This document shows positions 44,395-53,599 of a stretch of 57,440 bases of DNA, piece by piece. Each line of letters begins with the position of its first letter. Position 1 is the stretch's first letter. Source of the DNA: an uncultured Desulfobulbaceae bacterium. Lineage in GTDB: Bacteria; Desulfobacterota; Desulfobulbia; Desulfobulbales; Desulfocapsaceae. The notes beneath the pieces are model-generated. The model was not told the DNA's origin. It did not search any database and was given only the letters and a program-made list of their open reading frames with translations. The position numbers and the translations under genes were made by a program. Location of the stretch: the NCBI GenBank assembly GCA_937132035.1, contig CAKZOA010000323.1:1-57440 (forward strand), read 5' to 3'.

Positions 44395-46016
44395 ACTTTT
44401 TTCACCAGTTTCTTCTCCGCCCAGACCGACAGTTTTTCACGGAAGATTTTGGCATTGTGACGTATATCAACCGGGAATCTGTGATGGAACAAAAAATACT
44501 CTATATCTTTGGTCAGCTTCGAGGCGGCAGCCAGCAGCTTGACCTCTTCGAGGATTTCATTCTGGCTGCGCTTGCTTGATTTCTCCTTCTCCAATATTAA
44601 TACCGGCACCCGCCCCTCACCATCACCGATACCCACCAGGGCGCTCCTGAAGATATCAGCGTGATTGTTGACAATGGCTTCGCAGCAAACGGAATATTTA
44701 TACTCGCGGCCAGTATACACTCTATGGGCCTTTCTGCCGCAAAACCACAGTCTGCCGGAATCGTCCAGATACCCGGTATCGCCAAGACGGTGGTAAAAAT
44801 CGCCTTTGTAGAAGGTCTTTGCCATGCGTGTTTCAGCGATATTATTGTCATACGCTCTGGTGACCACGTCACCACTGACAACAATTTCACCTATTTCACC
44901 GTCTTCACATATCATCTCATCGGTAATCTCGGCAATCACTTCATCGCATATTTTGATAATCTTAACAGTAATCCCGGGTAACGACCTGCCCACACAGGTT
45001 CCACGCCCCATGCAGGTCTGCTGCCATGTTTCCGCTACCACCTCCCTGGCTTCTATGGAAACTATGGGAAGGCTCTCCGTAGCTCCATAGGGTATGTGAA
45101 TCTCGGCATCTTCAGCCAGTATGGTCTGCATCTGGCTGAGAAGCTCGCCGGAGACCGGGGCACCGGCCATCAGCACCTTCTTTAATGCCGGCAGGGTGAT
45201 ACCATTCTCGAGGCAATAGCCGGCAACGACTTTCCACAGTGCCGGAGAACCGAAAGAATAACTGACTGTATAGTTCTGCAGAGAAGAAATGAACTTTGCA
45301 GGATTTACCTTGGCAGGTTTAGTGGCGTCCATATCCGGGATTACTGCGCTGGCGCCAAGCGCTGTGGAGAAAAGAGCAAACAGCGGAAAGGCAGGCTGGT
45401 CGACATCCCCTTCCGCTATTCCATAATAATTTTGCACCTTTTCCAGTTGAGCAGCAAACAGATCATGCTCAAAACGCACTCCCTTCGGTGGTCCGGTGGA
45501 GCCGGTCGTGAAAATGATGGCAGCAAGATCGCCCGATTCTGGACTGTAGACGGGAAAAGTCTCTTTTCTCGGTAGAGCGGCCTGACGCAGGTCAGGGCCG
45601 AAAATACCCGCCGAACCGCCACAGCAGAAAGTGGTTGTGACGGTTGTAAATGAGCTCCTGAACAGCCTGAAGAAAACGTGAGCTTTAGGAACACCGATAA
45701 ACACAGATGGTTTTACGCCGGAGATGCAGCGCCTTAAATTCATATATCCCATCCCAGGATCTATAAGGATTACAGGCGCTCCGAGTTTGAACAGAGCAAA
45801 GGTCAAACAAATAAAATCGGCCGAGGGCCGCACCATAAGCATGACCCTGTCGCCGGGACGAACACCGGCCTCCTTCAGGTACCACGCGTAGTGGTCGGAC
45901 CGGTTATGCAGATCGGTAAAACTTATCGACCTGGCGCTTGCTGCCTCTATAACCGCAGGAGCCGTCCCCCGGCGTTCAGCGACCTTGCTCAAAGATAAGG
46001 CTATATTCTTACTCAT
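44391..46016 (-). CDS. oleC: OleC-like beta-lactone synthetase
   Basis: 541 aa from ATG 46016, whose start overlaps the oleB stop as ATGAGTAA. AMP-ligase fold: IIFTTGSTGPPKGVRFEHDL (~168) binds ATP; the GATESLPI motif (~315) and RLGDTGYLDDSGRLWFCGRK (~415) close the adenylation site. OleC turns the 2-alkyl-3-hydroxyacid into a beta-lactone. Sequence style (SADFICLTFALFKLGAPVIL, PGMGYMNLRRCISG) is typical of OleC, and the gene order confirms it. Confidence 0.92.
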   Translation of the reverse strand: MSKNIALSLSKVAERRGTAPAVIEAASARSISFTDLHNRSDHYAWYLKEAGVRPGDRVMLMVRPSADFICLTFALFKLGAPVILIDPGMGYMNLRRCISGVKPSVFIGVPKAHVFFRLFRSSFTTVTTTFCCGGSAGIFGPDLRQAALPRKETFPVYSPESGDLAAIIFTTGSTGPPKGVRFEHDLFAAQLEKVQNYYGIAEGDVDQPAFPLFALFSTALGASAVIPDMDATKPAKVNPAKFISSLQNYTVSYSFGSPALWKVVAGYCLENGITLPALKKVLMAGAPVSGELLSQMQTILAEDAEIHIPYGATESLPIVSIEAREVVAETWQQTCMGRGTCVGRSLPGITVKIIKICDEVIAEITDEMICEDGEIGEIVVSGDVVTRAYDNNIAETRMAKTFYKGDFYHRLGDTGYLDDSGRLWFCGRKAHRVYTGREYKYSVCCEAIVNNHADIFRSALVGIGDGEGRVPVLILEKEKSSKRSQNEILEEVKLLAAASKLTKDIEYFLFHHRFPVDIRHNAKIFREKLSVWAEKKLVKKV

Positions 46017-46905
46017 TTTCCAACTGGGATTCCGGTAGCAAAAAGGCATCGAGGTAGGGGGCAATCTCCTCGAATCCGTCTTCGAGTAGGTAGTGCCCCA
46101 GTTGCGGGAAGAGGTGAGCCTTCGCCATGGGAAAACGGCTTTTCCATTGGCGATAAAAATCCTCGGTAAAACAGAAGTCCTTGCCGCCCCACAGTATCAA
46201 AAGCGGAACACCCTTGTTGGCAAGAGTCTCCAGTCCCTGCTCTATCTCAAGCAGCGTAGAATACGACTGATGGTGTTCATTAAGGGGAATGTCCTGTACA
46301 AAACGGTGAATGGCTATCCTGTTCCGCCATGAATCATAGGGGCGCAAATACCATTTCTTCGTCTCCGGAGCCAGGGGATGGTTGACCGCCATGAAAGTAG
46401 CTGGCGCGGCAAATCCATTGACCCCCCGCACCAGAATTTCACCGATAACGGGCAACCTGCAGATGCGAATGCGCAGAGGAAGACGACGCGATCGAAAAGC
46501 GGCGGTGTTGCAGACAACGATTTTTTGTATTTTTTCAGGGTTCCTGACAGCATACCCCATACCTATTGCCCCGCCCCAGTCATGAACCATAAGGGAACAG
46601 CTGTCGATTGTAAGACTTTCCAGCACACTGCTGAGGTTGCTGATGTGCCTCTCCAGAGTATACTCATACTCCTGTGGTTTGTCAGAAAAACCACACCCCA
46701 TATTATCAAGAGCAATGACTCTATAATGGTGCCTGAAACGAGCAATTACCTTTCTGTAAAAAAAAGACCAGGTAGGATTGCCATGAAGGGCGACGAGTAC
46801 GGGCCCCTGTCCTTCATCGATGTAATGAAGGCGGTGTCCGCCAATGTCGAGATAGTGAGAAGCGAAAGTATACTCAGGATGCACGTTTTTAAATATTGTA
46901 TTCAA
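46009..46905 (-). CDS. oleB: OleB-like beta-lactone decarboxylase (alpha/beta hydrolase)
   Basis: 298 aa from TTG 46905, which follows AAAGGA and gives the usual length; a TTG at 47058 and a GTG at 46884 are alternatives, and the extra 51 residues of the longer form are unlike the family. Haloalkane-dehalogenase-like: VALHGNPTWSFFYRKVI, nucleophile Asp in MVHDWGGAIGM, DNMGCGFSDK, LILWGGKDFCF, and catalytic His in FPQLGHYLLED. OleB opens the beta-lactone to a cis-olefin and CO2. First gene of oleB-oleC-oleD-M48; OleA is missing. Confidence 0.88.
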   Translation of the reverse strand: MNTIFKNVHPEYTFASHYLDIGGHRLHYIDEGQGPVLVALHGNPTWSFFYRKVIARFRHHYRVIALDNMGCGFSDKPQEYEYTLERHISNLSSVLESLTIDSCSLMVHDWGGAIGMGYAVRNPEKIQKIVVCNTAAFRSRRLPLRIRICRLPVIGEILVRGVNGFAAPATFMAVNHPLAPETKKWYLRPYDSWRNRIAIHRFVQDIPLNEHHQSYSTLLEIEQGLETLANKGVPLLILWGGKDFCFTEDFYRQWKSRFPMAKAHLFPQLGHYLLEDGFEEIAPYLDAFLLPESQLENE

Positions 46906-47115
46906 TGCCGATTTTTTTCCTTTGAGCCTATCTGTCGAGCGGCCACGCAGAAAATCCGGAGAGTGGACCTTCAGGTTAAACAGTGTTTTATTGAGCAAAA
47001 AATGTATTTTGCATTGCAGTCTGTAGCCAGAACTTGCAGAATACCCCAACGCCTGCAACTGTCAATATCATTTTCTGACTCTTTGAATGTTCTGCACCGC
47101 ATTCTATAAACCAGG

Positions 47116-47275
47116 ATACTCTTTCCTGATTACCCCAAAACTCAGTCAAGCAACAGGGAAGGCAGGGGTGCTCTTTTCGCGGGCGTCTGCAGGGATGGGT
47201 TCATGGCGTACCGGGAAAAGAGTTTCCCTGTCTCAGAGCGAGTTGCTGAGAATAGGGGGTAATCAAATACTCTTT
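47116..47275. repeat. Palindromic MITE-like element or structured RNA
   Basis: TGATTACCCC (47127-47136) and GGGGTAATCA (47256-47265) are perfect 10-bp terminal inverted repeats. Inside, in nested order, CTCAG/CTGAG, GCAAC/GTTGC, AGGGAA/TTCCCT and CTCTTTTC (47171-47178)/GAAAAGAG (47215-47222) pair. ATACTCTTT occurs on both sides in direct orientation (47116-47124, 47267-47275), offset 2-3 bases from the inverted repeats, like an imperfect target duplication. No open reading frame. The rest of 47059-47671 holds no gene other than the csp leader. Confidence 0.5.
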
Positions 47276-47544
47276 ATCAGAATGCTATCTTCCCATCCCT
47301 GACAGCAACCCTTTGAGCGAAAATCCCTATTTTTCAAGGTACCCTTAAGAGGATAATCGAAGACTCTATGTTCCGACTTTTACCCTGACTGCTATTTCAT
47401 GGATTATCACTGTCTACGCCTATCACAGTATATGTACTCCTTCTCATGAAAAAAAAACGTTGCTTTTCTACTGTGCCTATGCTAAGTGCCTAGATAACGT
47501 GTGATAAGTCCACAAAATTTTATTTGTTTTGTGGTCCGTATTTT

Positions 47545-47671
47545 CGCGGTAATTCCTCAACTCATATTGCCGCAGGAAATAAACAACACACATTTTATGT
47601 TACCTGATTAGTGTAAATCGGGTTGTTATCATTGCGTTCTACGAAGAACCGAGTAAAAAGGAGCTACAAAA
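47545..47671 (+). promoter_or_regulatory. Long structured leader of the cold-shock gene
   Basis: GCGGTAAT (47546-47553) pairs with ATTGCCGC (47566-47573) except for a central T/G position, and GTTCT-ACGA-AGAAC forms a second hairpin near 47637-47650 just before the AAGGAG Shine-Dalgarno. Cold-shock genes usually carry such leaders, which switch accessibility with temperature; here this is inferred. Confidence 0.45.
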
Positions 47672-47872
47672 ATGGCAGAAGGAACAGTGAAGTGGTTTAA
47701 TGACTCAAAAGGTTTTGGCTTTATCGAGCAAGATGGGGGGCAGGATGTATTTGTCCATTACTCAGCCATACAGGCCGATGGCTTCAAGTCCCTGGAAGAA
47801 GGTGCTCGAGTAAGCTTCGAAATTGTAGATGGCCCCAAAGGTCCTGCTGCTGAAAACGTAGTGAAAATCTGA
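47672..47872 (+). CDS. Cold-shock protein CspA family
   Basis: 66 aa single cold-shock domain. RNP1 KGFGFIEQ and RNP2 DVFVHYSAI are intact, with [11 protein letters not shown] at the start and [17 protein letters not shown] at the end. AAGGAG lies 11 bases before ATG 47672. Such proteins are RNA chaperones that melt structure at low temperature. A strong terminator follows. Confidence 0.96.
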   Translation: MAEGTVKWFNDSKGFGFIEQDGGQDVFVHYSAIQADGFKSLEEGARVSFEIVDGPKGPAAENVVKI

Positions 47873-47890
47873 TAGCATCATCGACTTTAC

Positions 47891-47926
47891 AAGCCCCTTT
47901 GCTGAATATCAATAAAGGGGCTTTTT
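47891..47926. terminator. Terminator shared by csp and pepA
   Basis: AAGCCCCTTT (47891-47900) pairs with AAAGGGGCTT (47914-47923), 10 bp, 13-base loop, and T tract TTTTT (47922-47926). It lies between convergent csp and pepA ends and is a good plus-strand terminator; on the minus strand the T tract is weaker. Confidence 0.85.
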
Positions 47927-47938
47927 CTTACCGCACTC

Positions 47939-49459
47939 TCAAAGGCGCCGAAGAAAAGCTGCCAGCGTTCTAACACACATTCCAGAGGGACCGCCCTCAG
48001 GTATGTATGATTTTTCCGTAAAGTCCCAGGCAGTCCCAGCTATATCAAGATGCGCCCATGGGGTATCGCCGACGAAGGAATGAAGATACTCAGCCGCCGT
48101 AATTGCACCGGCTGATTTCCCGCCGGTATTCTTTATATCGGCGACCTTCGAATCCAGCTGTTTTCTATATTCCTTCCCTAAAGGTAAACGCCAGAGAGGT
48201 TCTCCACACCCCTTGCCGGCTTCTATCAGTTTTTGGGCAAGTTCATCGTCATTGGCAAGAAGTCCGGTGTGGTGATGCCCCAAACCCATTATAACAGCAC
48301 CGGTCAAGGTGGCCAGGTCTACAACGAAATCAGGCTGATACCGCTCTATGCCGTAGGCCAGAGCATCGGCAAGAATCAACCTCCCTTCAGCATCGGTGTT
48401 TATTACTTCCGAAGTGGTCTTGTTGTAATGCTGTATGATATCACCAGGTTTTACAGCCGATCCACCTGACATATTGTCCGTGGCTGGCACAATGGCTATG
48501 ACGTTACAGTTGGGTTTTTCAGCGCCGACGACATTCATGGCCGCCAATACTGCCGCACCTCCGCACATATCGTATTTCATGTCCTCCATACCGGCCGCCG
48601 GCTTTATGCTTATTCCACCTGAATCAAAGGTCAGACCTTTGCCCACCAGCAGCACCGTGGGAGCCTTTTTCGAAGCCCGATATTCAACGACCACCATCTG
48701 GGGCGGGGTATCCGACCCTCTGTTTACAGCAAGGATTCCCCCCATATTCATCTTGGTCAGTTCTTTTTTATCAAAAACGGTACACTGCAGATCGTATTTG
48801 GCTGCCAACTCTTGACCATAGCGGGCGAAACTTTCTGCATTCCAGCCGTTGCCAGGTTCATTGGCCATATCACGGGCTTGGCATGCCGAAAGGGCATCGA
48901 TATGAGCCCGTACCGCTTCCAGCCGCAGTGAGGAGAGATTGTGTTTTGCCAAGAAGCGTATTTCCTTGATAGCTTTGCTTTTCTTTTGGACTTCCTTATC
49001 GGTTTTGTATTTGATAAAGGTATATTCACCGAGAATTATCCCCTCTGTCAAACCACGTACACTTTTCTTCTGCAAAGCTTTACCTGAAATTTCCGGAAGG
49101 ACGACACAGATTTTTTCGGCTGTAGCCTTTTTTGCAAGAGAAGCTATGTTGCCGCCGGCAATACGCATTTTTTCGAGAAGCTCGTCTTTGCCGATGTCTT
49201 TGGAAATGGTGCCGATGCCAACATAGGCTACCCGTTTACTCTGAATTTTCTTCGAGGTACCTGATACGTAACTCACCATTACATCGTTTTCACCGGCTTT
49301 GAAATCTCCGAGTTCAGCGGCATGGGCAAAGTCACTTTTCCTCAGATCCTCGGGCAACAGGGGAGTATCCTTTTTTTTCTGAGATATGCAGAAAACGGTT
49401 ACATCAGCTACGTACTTTTTGCTCAATTTGTCGTTTATTACTATTTTTTTTTCTTTCAT
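47939..49459 (-). CDS. pepA: Cytosol (leucyl) aminopeptidase PepA, M17
   Basis: 506 aa. Two-metal aminopeptidase releasing N-terminal residues. GLTFDSGGISIKPAAGMEDM (~275) and NTDAEGRLILADAL (~350) carry the metal ligands and catalytic Arg; MCGGAAVLA and DIKNTGGKSAGAITAAEYL follow. The N-terminal domain (about 180 residues) is the poorly conserved M17 type. AAAGGAAC precedes ATG 49459. PepA also binds DNA in E. coli; nothing here tests that. Confidence 0.94.
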   Translation of the reverse strand: MKEKKIVINDKLSKKYVADVTVFCISQKKKDTPLLPEDLRKSDFAHAAELGDFKAGENDVMVSYVSGTSKKIQSKRVAYVGIGTISKDIGKDELLEKMRIAGGNIASLAKKATAEKICVVLPEISGKALQKKSVRGLTEGIILGEYTFIKYKTDKEVQKKSKAIKEIRFLAKHNLSSLRLEAVRAHIDALSACQARDMANEPGNGWNAESFARYGQELAAKYDLQCTVFDKKELTKMNMGGILAVNRGSDTPPQMVVVEYRASKKAPTVLLVGKGLTFDSGGISIKPAAGMEDMKYDMCGGAAVLAAMNVVGAEKPNCNVIAIVPATDNMSGGSAVKPGDIIQHYNKTTSEVINTDAEGRLILADALAYGIERYQPDFVVDLATLTGAVIMGLGHHHTGLLANDDELAQKLIEAGKGCGEPLWRLPLGKEYRKQLDSKVADIKNTGGKSAGAITAAEYLHSFVGDTPWAHLDIAGTAWDFTEKSYIPEGGPSGMCVRTLAAFLRRL

Positions 49460-49762
49460 GTTCCTTTTATCCTGGTATATGTTTTACTTTCCTGAAGATG
49501 TTCTGCACAAGACACAATAATCTTCTTTTTTTGTCGTCCCAACATTTAATTTAATTATTTTTTCAGGTAAGATACGGTTGCTTTTTAGATACTATGTCAA
49601 ACCTTTCGGAAAAGTCATTACAAACCGGCAGCGTCAGAAAAAAAAAGAGAGAACCACCTTCCTCTGTGGCAGCCCCCCTGGGATCAGGTTTATGCCTATA
49701 GCATATACACCCTTCTTCTCTAAAATGACGTCGGCTCATCTCGCATATACAGGAGAACTATA
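49460..49762. other. Divergent intergenic region pepA / CNNM gene
   Basis: 303 bases with AT-rich stretches and no convincing gene. A small frame 49578-49763 lacks coding character. It must contain the divergent promoters; none is clear. Confidence 0.4.
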
Positions 49763-50812
49763 GTGCTGAGCACTCTCATTACGGCTGTAGCGCTGGCCAT
49801 AATCGTGTCCGCTTTTTGTTCCGTCTGCGAAGCAGCGTTGTACTCGATTTCCACCGGCCAGGTTGAACTCCTCAAAAAAACAGGACATAACTCGGGAATT
49901 GTTCTCGCCAGGCTTCGTCGTGACATCGACCAGCCGATAACCGCCATCCTTACTCTAAACACCGTAGCCAATACCGTCGGCGCCGCCGTTGCCGGCGCGT
50001 CGGTGGCGAAACTCTTCGGCGACCACAACGTCATCTGGTTTTCCGGTGCCTTCACCCTCTCCATTCTTATTTTTTCCGAGATCATTCCCAAAACGGTCGG
50101 CGTTTCCTTTGCCTATAGAATTGCGCCGCTCATCGCTGTTCCCCTGCTCTGGATGGTGGTTGTTCTCAAGCCGATAATATGGCTGTGCCGGTCAATAACC
50201 AGGCTCATTCCCCGATCCAAATCCAAGGAGAATATATCTGCAGAGGAACTGCAGACCATTGCCAATCTTTCCTTGAAATCCGGTGAAATTGAGATCAACC
50301 AGGAAAGAGTGATTAATAATGTCCTCGTTTTGCAGACCAAAATGGTGCGTCAGGTAATGACACCGCGCACAGTCACATTCTCGCTCGATGAAGAGACAAG
50401 GGTCGATGAGGCCATGGAACAGATAGAGGAACTCAGCAGCCACAGCCGGGTTCCTATTTACCAGGAAGAACCGAATAACGTCACCGGCATAATAATGCGC
50501 AAAGATGTACTGCTTGCAGCTGCACGGCAGCAATTTGACAAGAAAGTCTCAGAACTCAAGCAGGCAGTGCATTTCGTTCCGGAAACAGCGCCGTTGAACA
50601 GGATTCTCATAGATTTCTTTGACAGAAGACAACACCTGTTTGTCGTCGTCGATGAATACGGATCGATGACCGGCATTATATCCATGGAAGACATTCTCGA
50701 AGAGATAGTCGGTCGTGAGATTATCGACGAATCAGATAAAGCGCTGGACATGCGTGAGTTGGCACGCAGGCAAACGCTGGAGTCGATGAAGAAACGAAAC
50801 AGCGAATCCTAG
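49763..50812 (+). CDS. CNNM/CorC-family (hemolysin-related) membrane protein with CBS domains
   Basis: 349 aa from GTG 49763 after AGGAGA. N-terminal DUF21 membrane domain with about four hydrophobic segments (ITAVALAIIVSAFCSVCEAA, VIWFSGAFTLSILIFSEIIP, APLIAVPLLWMVVVL), then two CBS domains (VRQVMTPRTVTFSLDEETRV, HLFVVVDEYGSMTGIISMED). The C-terminal CorC_HlyC domain common in the family is missing or very short. The family moves or senses Mg2+/other cations. MgtE lies 1.4 kb away, hinting at a magnesium theme, but orientation differs. Confidence 0.88.
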   Translation: MLSTLITAVALAIIVSAFCSVCEAALYSISTGQVELLKKTGHNSGIVLARLRRDIDQPITAILTLNTVANTVGAAVAGASVAKLFGDHNVIWFSGAFTLSILIFSEIIPKTVGVSFAYRIAPLIAVPLLWMVVVLKPIIWLCRSITRLIPRSKSKENISAEELQTIANLSLKSGEIEINQERVINNVLVLQTKMVRQVMTPRTVTFSLDEETRVDEAMEQIEELSSHSRVPIYQEEPNNVTGIIMRKDVLLAAARQQFDKKVSELKQAVHFVPETAPLNRILIDFFDRRQHLFVVVDEYGSMTGIISMEDILEEIVGREIIDESDKALDMRELARRQTLESMKKRNSES

Positions 50813-50956
50813 CTCACACTATTTTCACCTGCCGGCGTTGTTCATCATCGAGGCACGTCAATGGCCCTTGAAATTATGGGTGGCCTCAGCAGAAAAGGAC
50901 GGAGGCCCAGGGCTAAGAAAAATACTCTCTTTTACATGGCTTGAACGAGCAGAGGG

Positions 50957-52069
50957 CTAGTTGAGAGCCGAAAGCTTCACCATAAGTTCCATTTCTAGAT
51001 CGTCGCGCAGAATCATCACCGGTACCACATCTCCTATGGCGTGTCTCTCAAGGATATCACGCAGCCCGTTGAGATTGCGTACCTCTTCACCGTCGACACG
51101 TTGGATAACATCACCTAGTAGTATTTCTCCTCCGTATTGTCTCGTTGGGCGCAGGCCGGCTTCTGCAGCTCCGCTGTTTTCTTCAACGTCGACGATGATG
51201 AGGCCGTCAAGGCCAAGTTGTTTTGAGATACGAATATCTGCCAGGGATACGCCAAGTCCCGGTTTTATCAGTCTTCCTTCCTTGATTAGCTGGGGTATGA
51301 CCTCATTGACCTCCTCCACTGGAACAGCGAAACCGATACCGGCGTAGGAGCCCGAAGGGCTGAAGATGGCGGTGTTTATACCGATGAGCCTGCCTGCGCT
51401 ATCGAGTAACGGTCCTCCGGAATTACCAGGATTTATAGCCGCATCAGTCTGAATGACTCCCCGTATGACTCTGCCGGTTACGGCTTTTATTTCACGTCCA
51501 AGTGCTGAGATTATCCCTGAAGTCATCGTCTGGTCAAGGCCGAAAGGATTGCCGATAGCAAACACCTTCTGCCCCACAAGCAAGGTCTGGGCATCGCCTA
51601 TGGAGATGGGATGCAGCAGCTCGGGGGGGGCTTCTATCTGCAGCACAGCCAGATCCTTGTCCGGAGCGATTCCCACCAGGGTGGCCTGCCATTTTGATTG
51701 GTCGGCCATGGTGACCTGAATGGAGTTGGCATCACTTATAACGTGGAAATTAGTAACAATTCTACCACTGTCATCCCAGACTATACCGGACCCGGTACCT
51801 TGGGGTATCTCGATGGCGTTCAGGGAAAAGAGATTGCGTCGTAACGCTTTGCTGGTAATAAAGACAACAGAGGACGACGTGCTTTTGAAAATCTCGATGG
51901 CGTTCTGTTCATCGTCTGCCAGGTTGCCCCTGGCCGTAATCGCCCGGGGTTCAGCGTTCTCCCTGTTTACTCTGCCGTAGGGGTCGTACAATAGCCACAA
52001 CCCCAGGAGGGCGATAAGTATGACAGCCAGAGGTGAAACCCTGCCCTTCTGTGTATTCTTTTTCATCAT
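50957..52069 (-). CDS. DegQ/DegS-like periplasmic serine protease with one PDZ domain
   Basis: 370 aa. N-terminal anchor SPLAVILIALLGLWLLYD (residue ~12-29), so it is likely held in the inner membrane like DegS. Trypsin-like triad: His in IVTNFHVISDA, Asp in DKDLAVLQIE and Ser in NPGNSGGPLLDSAG; the VFAIGNPFGLDQTMTSGIIS segment is typical. One PDZ domain follows (GLGVSLADIRI...VNGLRDILERHAIGD-like GEEVRNLN). Probably degrades misfolded envelope proteins or signals envelope stress. Confidence 0.9.
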   Translation of the reverse strand: MMKKNTQKGRVSPLAVILIALLGLWLLYDPYGRVNRENAEPRAITARGNLADDEQNAIEIFKSTSSSVVFITSKALRRNLFSLNAIEIPQGTGSGIVWDDSGRIVTNFHVISDANSIQVTMADQSKWQATLVGIAPDKDLAVLQIEAPPELLHPISIGDAQTLLVGQKVFAIGNPFGLDQTMTSGIISALGREIKAVTGRVIRGVIQTDAAINPGNSGGPLLDSAGRLIGINTAIFSPSGSYAGIGFAVPVEEVNEVIPQLIKEGRLIKPGLGVSLADIRISKQLGLDGLIIVDVEENSGAAEAGLRPTRQYGGEILLGDVIQRVDGEEVRNLNGLRDILERHAIGDVVPVMILRDDLEMELMVKLSALN

Positions 52070-52210
52070 GCCTTTCAGTCCTGCCGGATAATATGCGGTC
52101 CTGGCGGTAAATAAGCGAGACGTTCACAGGGCAAGCCTTGTATACCACTTTTCATCCCTGCGAAGAAGACCGTGTACCATTTCAAAACGATGGAATGTCT
52201 CCCTGCTATT

Positions 52211-53599
52211 TTAGAGTCCCAGAAACAGTTTCGCCACCCAGAAGTAAACAAGAACCCCAAGAATATCGATGGATGTGGTGACAAAGGGCCCGGTGGCGAT
52301 AGCGGCATCTATATCAAAACGCTTAAGTATCAACGGAATAAACGCCCCAACCGTGGCCGCCATCACCATACAGGTGAATATGGAGATACCGACAACCAGG
52401 CCGAGAAGCGGCGGCTCGGTATGGGTGAAATAGGTTACCACCCCTAGAAAGAGGCCATACAGTATTCCCAGAATTAGGCCAACACGCATTTCTTTGAAAA
52501 CGACTTTGAAAAACTCGTTCATGTTGATGCGGCCAGTGGCGATTCCACGAACGATTATAGTCGAGGACTGGGTGGCAATATTTCCACCCATTCCCATAAC
52601 CACAGGTATAAACGAAGCCAGAGCAAGCACCTTGAGAAGCTCCTTTTCAAAGGCGCCTATTATGATCATGGCCATGATGCCGCCCAACCAGGAGGCGAAG
52701 AGCCACGGGGCTCGCAACAAAGCGTTGTCCTTGGTCGACTTCAAGAGAATTTCTCTATCCTTACCGGCTCCGGCCATCTGCAGAAAGTCTTCGGTTGCTT
52801 CTTCACGTATGACATCTATAATATCGTCGACGGTGACGATGCCCTCCAGGCAGTAAGAGGAATCAACGACGGGAACGGCAAGAAAATTGTACTGGGAAAC
52901 GATATGGGCAACCTCCTCCTGATCGGTTTCTGTATTCACAGAAATGACCTTGTCGTTCATGATATTCTTGAGCTGTCTGTGGGGCGGATGCATCAGCAGT
53001 TCGCGCAGAGAAACGACCCCGGAGAGTTTGCCTTCTCCATGGGTAATGTAGAGATAGAAGACCATTTCTTTTTCTTCACTGCGTTTCTGCACCAGGGCAA
53101 TGGCATCTCCTACCCCGAGTTCTTCATCCAGGCTCATATAGTCCGTTGACATGAGTCCGCCGGCGGATTGGGGGTGATACTGGAGCAACTCCTCCACCTC
53201 CTCCCGATCCTTTTTTTCCATATGCCGACGAATATCGTCTGCAACCTCGGTTGGCAGCGCCTCAAGCAGATCGACGGCATCGTCGCTGGCCATATTGGTA
53301 ACCACTTCCGCCATGTACTGTGCCGAGAGCCCCTGGACAAGATCTATCATGATCGAATCGTCCAACTCACTGAGGAATTCGCCAACGATTTCTGTCTGGG
53401 CGATAATGGCGAAGACATTTTTCCTTTCATTTTCGGCAAGGTAGCGGAAAACCCAGGCAAGGTCTGCCGGATGGGTTTTCTTGATGAGTTTTTTCAAATG
53501 CCCGCTGGCATTGCGCCGGGTAAGACGCCGCACTATATCAAGAATAACAAGACCTTCGTTACCAATAAGCTCTTTTTTTGTTTTGTCTTCGGCAACCAT
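52211..53599 (-). CDS. mgtE: Magnesium transporter MgtE
   Basis: 462 aa. N-terminal MgtE_N superhelical domain (to ~135), two CBS domains (GLMSTDYMSLDEELGVGDAI, NDKVISVNTETDQEEVAHIV, ~residue 136-255) forming the Mg2+ sensor, then five TM helices from ~285: WLFASWLGGIMAMIIIGAF, MGMGGNIATQSSTIIVRGIA (pore loop), GVLVYFWVAKLFLGL. Mg2+/Co2+ channel-type transporter gated by intracellular Mg2+. Confidence 0.94.
   Translation of the reverse strand: MVAEDKTKKELIGNEGLVILDIVRRLTRRNASGHLKKLIKKTHPADLAWVFRYLAENERKNVFAIIAQTEIVGEFLSELDDSIMIDLVQGLSAQYMAEVVTNMASDDAVDLLEALPTEVADDIRRHMEKKDREEVEELLQYHPQSAGGLMSTDYMSLDEELGVGDAIALVQKRSEEKEMVFYLYITHGEGKLSGVVSLRELLMHPPHRQLKNIMNDKVISVNTETDQEEVAHIVSQYNFLAVPVVDSSYCLEGIVTVDDIIDVIREEATEDFLQMAGAGKDREILLKSTKDNALLRAPWLFASWLGGIMAMIIIGAFEKELLKVLALASFIPVVMGMGGNIATQSSTIIVRGIATGRINMNEFFKVVFKEMRVGLILGILYGLFLGVVTYFTHTEPPLLGLVVGISIFTCMVMAATVGAFIPLILKRFDIDAAIATGPFVTTSIDILGVLVYFWVAKLFLGL

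Noticed and set aside
46378-47109. 243-aa plus-strand frame opposite oleB
   Set aside because: Shadow of oleB: no ribosome-binding site, no family, and codon pattern that follows from the oleB frame.
47127-47265. 6S RNA or SRP RNA in the csp-ole gap
   Set aside because: The long bulged hairpin recalls 6S RNA, but no conserved 6S or SRP core motif is present and the flanking repeats favour a mobile element.
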